From Paenibacillus sp. OV219 (lineage in GTDB: Bacteria; Bacillota; Bacilli; Paenibacillales; Paenibacillaceae), in assembly GCF_900110075.1 (NCBI RefSeq), contig NZ_FOCJ01000002.1:248001-312000 (forward strand): DNA of 64,000 nt, in the 5' to 3' direction. The position numbers and the translations under genes were made by a program. This document shows, in pieces, positions 38,476-46,740 of the stretch. Position 1 is the first letter of the stretch. Each line of letters opens with the position of its first letter. The notes below the pieces were generated by a model. The model ran no database searches. It was not told the DNA's origin and saw only the letters and a list, made by a program, of their open reading frames with translations.

Positions 38476-38640
38476 GGTTGTAATGGCACTCCTTTGACTA
38501 TCACTTCATGCATAGCCTTCTCATGCCAGATTTCGTTTATGTTAGGTTTGGATAGCAGATGTATCCCAGTATTGCGCGGAATTTCCAGCTTGATGATTGT
38601 GGCAGTAGAAATGGCGGACCACTGCTGCGAATGCGTTTTG

Positions 38641-38661
38641 ATGAAAATAATTATTTTTCAT
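38641..38661. promoter_or_regulatory. Near-palindrome resembling a Fur box
   Basis: ATGAAAATAATTATTTTTCAT is symmetrical apart from one base. Together with the 4 preceding bases it matches about 13 of 19 positions of the Fur consensus. It lies ~80 bases before the MFS gene, so iron control of that gene is possible. AT-rich palindromes occur by chance. Confidence 0.25.
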
Positions 38662-38743
38662 AACAGGAATTTATTCAATAGAAAGGAATATCTCAATGAC
38701 AAGTTCAATTCCTATAGAGAGCAATTAACAAGGGGGCGTCGGC

Positions 38744-39925
38744 TTGAACCAAACAACATCACGCTGGTCTGTCATCATCGCTTATGCCGCGCTTGCGGCT
38801 GTCACGCAGATTCTTTGGGTTACGTTTACTCCCGTCACGACCGATGCTGCAGAGCAGTGGGGCGTATCGGTTGATGCTGTCGGGTGGCTGTCGCTCGTTT
38901 TTCCGCTTATTTATGTTCTTCTATCTATACCATTTGGTTTTGCAGCGGATCGTAGCTTCCGCGGCGCGCTAGCCTGGGGAGCGGGACTTACCGTGGTAGG
39001 TGCGTTCATCCGGGTTATGCCCGGTTATGACTATTCACTTATCGGTCAGATTGCGATTGCAGTGGGGCAGCCCTTAGTGCTAAATGCGGTTAACAAAATA
39101 GCGGCGCTCTATGTGGCACCGCCAAAACGTCCGATAGCGATTGCTACTGGCACGGCTAGCCTGTTCGTCGGCGTTATGATTTCCAACGTGACGGTGCCTT
39201 TCCTGATGGAATGGGGCGGACTTCCTGCCGTACTTTGGACACAGGCTTTCGTTAGTGCATTCGCTTGTGCAGCGATGTTACTCGCTCTTCGGCATGCTCC
39301 ACTCTACGTGGAAGCGACGGGGGATGGAGCACCTGCACCTCTGATTCGCACGCTTCGGGAGATTTGGTCACAGCGGTGGGTGCGCCTATTCAGCCTGCTT
39401 CTGTTTGCAGGGTTTGGGATTTTCATTACGCTGGCGACATGGCTTGAGGTACTGGCGGATGCAATCGGTTACAATTCGGTGCAGGTCGGAACGGGCCTAG
39501 GGCTCATGACAGCGGCAGGCATTATCGGGGCTGCGTTCCTACCGGACTTCGCCATGCGAGGGAATCGAGCCAGGCACTTACTGGTGCTATCGCTCGCGGT
39601 TAGCGTCGTGCTGCTAGTCTTCCTTGCGGCAGGCTTGCCAGCTTGGTTGTTTATGTCTCTGCTTGCTCTCACAGGACTGCTTCTACTGGCCGACTTGCCC
39701 ATTGTCCTATCATTCGCCGAGGCCAAGGCAGAGCCGCGAACTGCAGGCGTGGTAACAGGATTGCTGCTCCTGTTCGGCAATCTGGGCGGCATCGTGCTGT
39801 CGCTTCTTGTACAGCTACTTCTATATGAGCGAGTGCTGGCAATCGGCGCGCTCGTGGTGGTCACGATTATCATTATGCCTTTTGCTCTGCGATTTCCTGG
39901 GGTTCCGTCAAGGAGACTGCCTTAA
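38744..39925 (+). CDS. Major facilitator superfamily transporter
   Basis: 393-residue protein with about 12 spans. Cytoplasmic loop 2-3 has FGFAADRSFRGALAWG, the MFS motif A variant. Start TTG 38744 has AAGGGGG upstream. The family includes sugar, nitrate and siderophore exporters; the substrate is unknown. Monocistronic with its own terminator. Confidence 0.87.
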   Translation: MNQTTSRWSVIIAYAALAAVTQILWVTFTPVTTDAAEQWGVSVDAVGWLSLVFPLIYVLLSIPFGFAADRSFRGALAWGAGLTVVGAFIRVMPGYDYSLIGQIAIAVGQPLVLNAVNKIAALYVAPPKRPIAIATGTASLFVGVMISNVTVPFLMEWGGLPAVLWTQAFVSAFACAAMLLALRHAPLYVEATGDGAPAPLIRTLREIWSQRWVRLFSLLLFAGFGIFITLATWLEVLADAIGYNSVQVGTGLGLMTAAGIIGAAFLPDFAMRGNRARHLLVLSLAVSVVLLVFLAAGLPAWLFMSLLALTGLLLLADLPIVLSFAEAKAEPRTAGVVTGLLLLFGNLGGIVLSLLVQLLLYERVLAIGALVVVTIIIMPFALRFPGVPSRRLP

Positions 39926-39969
39926 TCTTATATTCTGGTGAAATTTATGAGAGGCAAATAAGTGCAAGG

Positions 39970-40009
39970 GACTCTGTTCTTTAATCGGAACAGAGTTCTA
40001 TTTTTTTTA
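39970..40009 (+). terminator. Terminator after the MFS gene
   Basis: ACTCTGTTC (39971-39979) and GAACAGAGT (39988-39996) followed by a long T-run. Confidence 0.9.
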
Positions 40010-40064
40010 TAATTGAGTTTGGCCTCATTAGAGAGGGCCTTATAAGGGCGAAACGGACTTTGAT

Positions 40065-40904
40065 TTATTTTTCCGGAGTTGAATCTCCGTAGTGGCTAGT
40101 GGCGCCACGACCGATGAACCGGAACCGTGAAGGTGAGGCTCCGTAATGCTGCTTAAATAATTTGCTGAAATGATAGATGTCTGTAAATTCGAGCGCTGCC
40201 GCGACCTCGGTAATGTTCATCGTCGTTTCGGCTAATAGAAACCGGGCATGTTCCATACGAGCATGCGTAATGTACGCTTTCAACGAGTAGCCGGTATATT
40301 TCTTGAACAGATGGCTCAAGTATCGCGGCGAGACATTGACTTCTGCTGCCAAGGCCGCTATGGAGATTGACTTTTCATCATCTGCAAGACGATCGATCAC
40401 TTTATGAATGAGCTGCTTATGCATCGTGGAGACAGGGGACGCCATCGCCTCCTCTTGCCGCAGCATATGCACGATGACTAGCCGAATGAGCAGATCGAAT
40501 TCCTCGTCTTGCTTGGCTTCGCCGCGCAGCTGTAAATCCACGATCCGCTGCAGGCAAGTTTCGGGCACCCTCGTATCCTCGAACTTCACGTGCCTGCCCG
40601 GCAGCGTAACGCAGCTTCCTTCCTGTATCGTGAAATGGATGTAAATGACCGTCAAGCGCTGCTCTTCATCCTGTTCGGCATGAACTCGGTCACCAGGACG
40701 GATCAGAAAACAGGAGCCCTTGCTGACCGGATAGCATGTGCCATTAATGAACATCTCTCCTTTGCCTTCCATCGCATACCACAAATCATAATCGTGAAGT
40801 GGAAGCTTCGGCGACCAATCCCATCCTTTCTCACAACGGGCTTTGCCTAGCTGACTTGTACAGCGGAACGCGAACAATAGCAGCTCTCCTTTCGGTATGT
40901 TCAT
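40065..40904 (-). CDS. AraC-family transcriptional regulator
   Basis: 279 residues. An N-terminal cupin-type sensing domain (WYAMEGKGEMFINGTCYPVSKG, FLIRPGDRVHA) precedes a C-terminal two-HTH AraC domain: AALAEVNVSPRYLSHLFKKY and VAAALEFTDIYHFSKLFKQH, ending YGASPSRFR. Divergent from the PhyH gene, and probably its activator. An inverted repeat overlaps the start codon. Confidence 0.92.
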   Translation of the reverse strand: MNIPKGELLLFAFRCTSQLGKARCEKGWDWSPKLPLHDYDLWYAMEGKGEMFINGTCYPVSKGSCFLIRPGDRVHAEQDEEQRLTVIYIHFTIQEGSCVTLPGRHVKFEDTRVPETCLQRIVDLQLRGEAKQDEEFDLLIRLVIVHMLRQEEAMASPVSTMHKQLIHKVIDRLADDEKSISIAALAAEVNVSPRYLSHLFKKYTGYSLKAYITHARMEHARFLLAETTMNITEVAAALEFTDIYHFSKLFKQHYGASPSRFRFIGRGATSHYGDSTPEK

Positions 40905-40926
40905 GCATTTTCATACAAAAATGCAT
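40903..40926. promoter_or_regulatory. Inverted repeat at the AraC/PhyH divergent region
   Basis: ATGCATTTT (40903-40911), six bases, AAAATGCAT (40918-40926). It overlaps the araC-type start codon, a plausible operator site. Confidence 0.4.
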
Positions 40927-41010
40927 CGGTTCCTTCCATTTTCAATCCTTTGAACGAAAGATATGATAATCGTAACAAAAAAGGAATAAATGGGAAATGG
41001 GTGTGGAAGC

Positions 41011-41844
41011 ATGGATCGAACAAAATTACAAAACCCAGAAGAGATCAACCGGCAGATGTACCGATTTGACAGGTGCTATACGCCGCTGTCGTCGTTGAAC
41101 GATTTTACGGAAGAACATGTTAAAGCGTACAGAGAACAAGGGTTTATCGCGATCGATCAGGTGCTTCAGAAAGGTGAGGTTGAAGCATCCGTTTCGGCGA
41201 TTATGGAAGTGATGTTTGATCTGGAAACAAAGGCGAAAATCCAATTTACGAAGCCGCAGCACGAGCTGACCTCCGATGTGGAACGAGAACTTGCGGTGCG
41301 TAAAGTGTCTGAGTTTGTCGATGTGCATACAGCGCTGCATGCCGCCGCTTATCATCCGTCGATTCTATCCGTTGTCGAACGGTTGCTGGGCGGGCCGGTG
41401 AAATTAGCACAAGACCAAGCGCTTCTTAAGCCGCCCTATGGAGGTGGGGAGAAGCCCTGGCATCAAGATATGGCATACGGGAACTTGTCCTACGAGAAAG
41501 CGGTTGTCGGCGTTTGGATCGCACTGGACAACGCTGGACTTGGCAACGGCTGTATGCATGTGATCCCGCAGTCACACAGGGATGGCGGAGTTCCGCACTA
41601 TGCGGTTCGTGACTGGCAAATTTGCGACCGGTACGTACCAGTAGAAGAAGATGTCGCAATCCCGCTTAACCCCGGCGGCGCGTTGTTCTTCCATGGCTTG
41701 CTATATCATGGTACGCCGTTTAATTTCTCAACGCATCGGCGGCGCGCGCTCCAATTCCATTATGCGCCATCGGAGGCGCAGAAGATGTCCCCAGGCGAAT
41801 ACAAACGGATGTTTACGAATGAACTGACGAACGCTGAATGTTGA
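41011..41844 (+). CDS. Phytanoyl-CoA dioxygenase family protein
   Basis: 277 residues; an Fe(II)/2-oxoglutarate-dependent oxygenase. The iron ligands fit HQD (in KPWHQDMAYGNLSYEKA) and the distal histidine in GLLYHGTPFNFSTHRRR, with the 2-oxoglutarate-binding arginine behind it. The substrate is unknown. ATG 41011 is preferred over 40990 because GGTGTGGA precedes it. It is the first gene of a pair with an esterase. Confidence 0.85.
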   Translation: MDRTKLQNPEEINRQMYRFDRCYTPLSSLNDFTEEHVKAYREQGFIAIDQVLQKGEVEASVSAIMEVMFDLETKAKIQFTKPQHELTSDVERELAVRKVSEFVDVHTALHAAAYHPSILSVVERLLGGPVKLAQDQALLKPPYGGGEKPWHQDMAYGNLSYEKAVVGVWIALDNAGLGNGCMHVIPQSHRDGGVPHYAVRDWQICDRYVPVEEDVAIPLNPGGALFFHGLLYHGTPFNFSTHRRRALQFHYAPSEAQKMSPGEYKRMFTNELTNAEC

Positions 41845-41868
41845 ATCGAATAAGGAGGTTGAAGTGTA

Positions 41869-42960
41869 GTGTCCAATAATCGAACGATTCCAACAACTCA
41901 CTACTATACATCTGAGGAGCAGCTAACGCGCCTCTTTGAAGCCACAGCCAGAAGCAGAGGCTTAAGGGCTTCGACATTAGATGAATATAAGGCTTGGAAG
42001 CGGGAAACCGTCGCAGAGCTGTATGAAATTACGGGGCTAAACCAGATGGAGCGCTGTGAGCTTGAGCCGCGAATGTTGAGCTCCGAGCAGATGAATGGCT
42101 ATGTGCGAGAGAAATGGCTTATTCAAACGGAGCTGTCGATTTGGATGCCGTTCTATGTGCTTATCCCGGATGGCATGAAGCCCGGCGATAAGCTTCCATC
42201 CATAATTACGCCGCATGGTCATTCTAGCGGTGGTAAATATTCGCCGGCGGCTCGAACCGACATCCCAGCGATTGCCGATGCCGTTCACGATTACAATTAC
42301 GGCTACGGCGAAGCGTTCGTTCGGCAGGGCATGATCGTTTTTTGTCCGGATGCCAGAGGCTTCGGAGAGCGAAGGGAGGCTATGCTCCAGCGCGAAGATG
42401 AATATGCATTCCTTAATAGTACATGCGTGGCATTGAATCATGTTGCAATAAGCCTTGGACGCTCATTAACTGGGATGTGGACGTGGGATTTGATGCGGCT
42501 AGTCGATTACATCAGCGGGCGTGCAGACTGTGATGCGGAAAAAATCGGCTGTGGCGGTTTATCCGGGGGCGGCCTGCAAACCTTATGGCTTGCTGCGATG
42601 GATGAACGGATCGGGTGCGCAATCGTCAGCGGGTATTTTTACGGATACAAGGATTCCTTGCTCAAGCAGTCCCAACACTGCGGCTGTAATTATGTCCCGC
42701 GTCTCTGGCATGCTGTTGATATGGGCGACATTGGTGCTTTGATCGCGCCGAGGCCTTTACTTATTGAGACCGGTACGCAGGATCCGCTCAACGGAGAACG
42801 CGGGATGGCAAATGTGACGGAGCAGGTGGATTTTACTCGACATGCTTATAGGCTCTGGGAGTACGAAGAGCGGCTGTACCACCATTCATTTGAAGGCGGC
42901 CATCGCTGGGATGGTCTTGCAGCCTATCCCTTCGCAGCGCGCTTTCTATCGGGGCAATAA
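41869..42960 (+). CDS. Alpha/beta hydrolase, acetylxylan-esterase/dienelactone-hydrolase-like
   Basis: 363 residues. Oxyanion region ITPHGHSSGG, nucleophile elbow CGGLSGGGLQT, acid in ETGTQDPLNG and histidine in FEGGHRWDG. Start GTG 41869 has AAGGAGG upstream, 24 bases after the PhyH stop. With the AraC regulator and the dioxygenase it forms a small catabolic cassette, plausibly for a plant-derived ester or sugar. No specific substrate can be read from sequence. Confidence 0.85.
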   Translation: MSNNRTIPTTHYYTSEEQLTRLFEATARSRGLRASTLDEYKAWKRETVAELYEITGLNQMERCELEPRMLSSEQMNGYVREKWLIQTELSIWMPFYVLIPDGMKPGDKLPSIITPHGHSSGGKYSPAARTDIPAIADAVHDYNYGYGEAFVRQGMIVFCPDARGFGERREAMLQREDEYAFLNSTCVALNHVAISLGRSLTGMWTWDLMRLVDYISGRADCDAEKIGCGGLSGGGLQTLWLAAMDERIGCAIVSGYFYGYKDSLLKQSQHCGCNYVPRLWHAVDMGDIGALIAPRPLLIETGTQDPLNGERGMANVTEQVDFTRHAYRLWEYEERLYHHSFEGGHRWDGLAAYPFAARFLSGQ

Positions 42961-43302
42961 TCGGAATCATGGAGCGCAGCTCTGATTCATCGTTACCGGC
43001 GAAAGCGGAGCGGGTAAATCTATGGAGGTGCCAGTTTCCCTATATAAGTCGGTCGAATGGGATGTATTGGCTGGACGAATGATAGCCGTTATTTGCCCAG
43101 ACAAGACGATATAGCTACAGTATCTTACTGGTTATCATACTTGATGGTTCTTAGAATCGCTTTGACAGGCAGAACAATGACGCTGGATCTGTACGATATG
43201 ATGCAGGTTATGGGATACGCTCGTGTACGCAACAGGCTGAACCAATTTAGCGGCTAGTGCTCCATGATAACTGTTTCCTATTGCGAATAATTGAGTAATA
43301 CC
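42961..43302. other. Gap with a P-loop remnant
   Basis: No complete gene. At 42983-43100 the + strand reads FIVTGESGAGKSMEV, a good Walker A with its preceding strand. It is preceded by a stop and ends in another after about 38 residues, so it looks like the N-terminal scrap of a P-loop ATPase. A 66-codon ORF at 43057-43257 has no Shine-Dalgarno or recognisable similarity. Confidence 0.35.
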
Positions 43303-43360
43303 AAAAGGACTATATCCACACGAGGATGCTTGCCTCCTTCCGTGTGGACATAGTCCTTTT
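43303..43360 (+). terminator. Strong hairpin terminator
   Basis: AAAAGGACTAT-TCCACACG pairs with CGTGTGGA-ATAGTCCTTTT (one mismatch), followed by CTTTG. It probably ends the esterase transcript despite the 340-base distance. Confidence 0.75.
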
Positions 43361-43589
43361 CTTTGTAGTTATAAAAGTAATCACTGTATTCGGGAAGATC
43401 AACGTCCATCCGTCCATTTTCGTCACCATAAGTGCTCGTCCTCGTATACTGAAAGAGAAGCTGACTCTACTAAAAGGGGGGAAATGGTGAAGAAATGAGA
43501 TTTAAGAATGCTCCTCTACAGGGCAGCGTTGCTCACGATAATCTGGAGCGTAGAGGGAACAAGTTTTTTTAAAGGAGGCGAATGGGGCA

Positions 43590-45671
43590 GTGGGAACCAT
43601 TACAGTCAAATTGACTGAAACGCCGGAAGCATTCAATAATCCGATCATGGGCTTTAGACCATCGCGCGGCATAAATGATACTACTTTCCAGAATCGGGAA
43701 TATGCAGATATTTATAAACATTATATCAAGTATACCGATCTGGAAGTGAATGCAACGGACTCTGTTCAGAAGATCAAAGATTGGAGCAATAAGGCTTGGA
43801 CGGGCATTGAAAATAAGAATATTAAGGTTGTTCCACGAGTCGTCATTGTTTATCCTGGTGCCGGGGAGTTTTGGCCGAATGGTGTCACGCATAGCGATCC
43901 CGTCAATCAGTGGTTGTCAGACTCCTTGAAAGCCCGGCTTGTAGCGTTTATCGGGAAGCTTGGGCAAGCTTGGGACAATGATCCTCGTGTTGCTTTTGTG
44001 GAGCTCGGCTTGTATGGCAACTGGGGCGAGCACCATATTTATCCTCTTAAGTTTGCTGACGGGAAAAATCGAATCCCGCTCAGTTTTCAAACGGCTCTAG
44101 GAGATGCATCTATAGCAGCGTTCCATAACAAAAAAATGCTTATACGCTATCCAGAGACGTTCGCGAATTACAATTTCGGCATTTATTGGGATTCCTTCGC
44201 TCTGCCGGATGATGCTAGCGGCGGGAATGGGGAAATTTCGCGGAATAATTGGCGGACGCAGATTAACAGCGGTGAAGTAGCTTATAATTGGGGCAACCAG
44301 TCAAATCTAGGCGGCAGTCCGAATGGAACGCTGAGCAGTACCTCTAATACGAACTACGTCATTGACTGGATTATGAAGACGCATACCTCGAGCTTAGGGT
44401 GGATTTCGGACTATACAGCAAGCAATGCTGCCGTAGAAGTCGGAGCAACCGCCATGCAGAAGGTGCTTGGTTATCGCTTCGTGTTGAATCAGGTGACGTT
44501 TACAGGAAATGTGACGCCAGGCGGGACGATGAACGTGTCGTTCCAGGTTACCAACAAAGGCTCCTCGCCATTCTATTACAACTGGCCGGTGGAGGCGAGT
44601 CTGCTGAAGAGTGACGGAACTGTTGCGTGGAAGGGAGTCTTCCCAGTCGATACTCGAACTTGGCTGCCCGGCTCAGACTGGAATAGCGCGACTCGTGCTT
44701 ATAATCAAGCTCCAGCTGTCAATATCGTGAATGGTGCATTTAAGATTCCGACAACTCTACCGAATGGAACCTATACGCTTACGCTGACTATTCTGGATCC
44801 GGCTGGTTGGAAGCCAAGCGCGAGATTTGCAAATTCAAACTATTACACCGGAGGTAGAACGCCAATCGGTAAGGTCGGCATCGGCATGGATCCCGCAAAT
44901 CAAACGCTCGGTACGTTTGCAAGCTTGAAATCGGATACGACGCTTGGCTACAGCCTGCAAAGCGGTGCATACGACGGATCAACGGGCGTTGGAAGTGTCG
45001 ATATGCAAGCGCCGACAGCTCCTGCGAACCTAACATCAACAGGTAAAACGGCTAGCAGCATCAGCCTCAGTTGGTCAGCTTCGACGGACAATGTTGGCGT
45101 AACTGGTTACGAGATCTATCGGAACGGCAGTTATGTCGGTACCACAACAAGCACTTCCTACACCGATACAGCCCTTAAAGCATCGACGATCTATACCTAT
45201 ATGGTAAGTGCGAAAGATGCGGCAAGTAATGTTTCGGCTAACAGCAACGCTATTAGCGTAACGACGAATACAGCTGGTGCTGGAGGCACTTCAGTTACGA
45301 TTGAAGCGGAGTCTTCAGCTAATACGCTTGCAGGCGGTGCTACCGTAGTGTCGTGCAGCTCCTGCTCAGGTGGTTCAAAAGTCGGTTACGTTGGCAACAA
45401 TAGCGGTACGCTTCAGTTCAACCGAATTAATGTTGCAACCGCGGGGACCTATACGTTGGTCATTTCCTACTTGAATGGCGATACGGCAGCAAGAGCGTCT
45501 CGAATCAGTGTAAACGGCACGATTGCTAACTTAAGCTTCCCATCTACTGGCAGTTGGACTACACTCGGCACTTTACAAGCAACTGTTCAGCTGAAAGCAG
45601 GAGACAACACGATCAAGTTGTCAAACCCTAGCGGATGGGGTCCAGACTTCGATCGGATCCAGATCCATTGA
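43590..45671 (+). CDS. DUF4832-FN3-CBM protein, upstream copy without signal peptide
   Basis: 693 residues: a DUF4874/DUF4832-type barrel (~1-470; NPIMGFRPSRGIND, VELGLYGNWGEHH), a fibronectin type III domain (~480-565; APANLTSTGKTASSISLSW) and a carbohydrate-binding module of the CBM6/35 type (~570-693; EAESSANTLAGG ... DFDRIQIH). Start GTG 43590 is 11 bases after AAAGGAGG; an out-of-frame ATG at 43582 lies closer. There is no export signal, although the ~90% similar copy at 46741 is a lipoprotein. So this copy may be mislocalised and non-functional. Confidence 0.78.
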   Translation: MGTITVKLTETPEAFNNPIMGFRPSRGINDTTFQNREYADIYKHYIKYTDLEVNATDSVQKIKDWSNKAWTGIENKNIKVVPRVVIVYPGAGEFWPNGVTHSDPVNQWLSDSLKARLVAFIGKLGQAWDNDPRVAFVELGLYGNWGEHHIYPLKFADGKNRIPLSFQTALGDASIAAFHNKKMLIRYPETFANYNFGIYWDSFALPDDASGGNGEISRNNWRTQINSGEVAYNWGNQSNLGGSPNGTLSSTSNTNYVIDWIMKTHTSSLGWISDYTASNAAVEVGATAMQKVLGYRFVLNQVTFTGNVTPGGTMNVSFQVTNKGSSPFYYNWPVEASLLKSDGTVAWKGVFPVDTRTWLPGSDWNSATRAYNQAPAVNIVNGAFKIPTTLPNGTYTLTLTILDPAGWKPSARFANSNYYTGGRTPIGKVGIGMDPANQTLGTFASLKSDTTLGYSLQSGAYDGSTGVGSVDMQAPTAPANLTSTGKTASSISLSWSASTDNVGVTGYEIYRNGSYVGTTTSTSYTDTALKASTIYTYMVSAKDAASNVSANSNAISVTTNTAGAGGTSVTIEAESSANTLAGGATVVSCSSCSGGSKVGYVGNNSGTLQFNRINVATAGTYTLVISYLNGDTAARASRISVNGTIANLSFPSTGSWTTLGTLQATVQLKAGDNTIKLSNPSGWGPDFDRIQIH

Positions 45672-45833
45672 AGCTCCGTAGTAGTGGTTATTAATTGACT
45701 CGCTGACATTGGCGAGCGTAACAATGAAAGGGATCCCCGGTTAATACGGAGGATCCCTATTTTCAGACATTCAGACAATGATGATGAAACGACAGGCGAT
45801 GACGATTAGCTTGATTCTACCTTTGCCGGATGC
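43606..45833 (+). repeat. Tandem duplication, copy 1
   Basis: Begins TCAAATTGACTGAAACG and ends CTTTGCCGGATGC; it recurs at 46934-49197. It covers the mature protein gene, its terminator and the last codons of the small minus-strand gene. Confidence 0.9.
45730..45765 (+). terminator. Terminator of copy 1
   Basis: GGGATCC-CCGG / CGG-GGATCCC hairpin followed by TATTTTC. Confidence 0.8.
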
Positions 45834-46075
45834 AGCCAGTTATCCATTACTATTGCTCGTGATTCGGCTTGATTGGAGAGCGCTTCTGCCCATTCGTTGA
45901 TTTTTACTTTCATGACATCAATCGAATACTGGAAAGGGTACTCGCGCAAATTAACAGCTACCCAATTGGCATTGTTCAAATTTGACCATTCCATGCTAAT
46001 CGTGTTGGTCATTTCGGAAAAACCTTGGATTAATTTGACGAAATCATGAATTTGCTGCTGATTGTCTTTGGTCAT
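45806..46075 (-). CDS. Small hypothetical protein, 89 residues
   Basis: Starts MTKDNQQQIHDFVKLIQGFS at ATG 46075 with GGAGA 8 bases upstream. The protein is soluble and helical, with SIDVMKVKINEWAEALSNQA and ending HPAKVESS. No family is recognised. Its last codons recur after the second DUF4832 copy (HPAKIETG on the minus strand at ~49170-49197), which shows that the duplication junction fell inside this gene. Confidence 0.6.
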   Translation of the reverse strand: MTKDNQQQIHDFVKLIQGFSEMTNTISMEWSNLNNANWVAVNLREYPFQYSIDVMKVKINEWAEALSNQAESRAIVMDNWLHPAKVESS

Positions 46076-46102
46076 CTGAATTCTCTCCATTCGAATGGGT
46101 TG

Positions 46103-46740
46103 GGAATGTAGATTAACTTTACCATTTATTAGGTTTTTAATATGTCACTCTTTGTTGTCTTTTTGTTGGAATAATTGACGAGCCATACACATAAACGATA
46201 CCTTGGAAGCCATTTGTATAGGGGATGTTTGTTGGTCAGGTTCAGCTAATTCGTGGCTATAAATATTCAATACAATTATCGTTCTCGTTGGACAAGTTTC
46301 AATAATAGGTGGAATACATAAAAACCAATTTCTACCAAAGTTAAATTGAATCCTCATAGCCCTGTTTCGCAGGCACATAAAGAAGAGCCTTCAGGATATT
46401 TTCCTGAAGCTCTTTTTTTTTCAAACAGTAAAATCTGGCTGATCTCAAAATACGATGGATACGATAATTGTGGAGCTTGCTTAAACAGCAGCTCCTTTTC
46501 GTTCGTAAAGCACAGATTCTCTCAAACCAGATTGTCAATTCTATGATATTTTCTTTCCAATCCTTCTAACTCTAGGGGAGTATTCTAACGGCATAAAGAA
46601 ATAAGGCCTTATTTTCCATTCATTAATTCCGGTTAAGCTAAGCCGCTGCGAGCAAGATAACTATCGAAGGGAATTGACTGGGTGATTGATCTTACTCGAT
46701 GTCGACGACCGCCCGCTCAGATTAAGAGGAGGATTTCGAT
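46103..46740. other. Intergenic region before the second DUF4832 copy
   Basis: ORFs on the minus strand at 46145-46378 and 46341-46538 lack Shine-Dalgarno sites and overlap a terminator (46384-46420), so I do not call them. The rest holds the leader of the next gene, whose ATG 46741 has GAGGAGG upstream. Confidence 0.5.
46384..46420 (+). terminator. Hairpin terminator
   Basis: AGAGCCTTCAGG, loop, CCTGAAGCTCT, then eight T. No gene on the + strand directly precedes it. Confidence 0.75.

Noticed and set aside
46145-46378. 77-codon minus-strand ORF
   Set aside because: No Shine-Dalgarno, unusual composition, no family; treated as non-coding.
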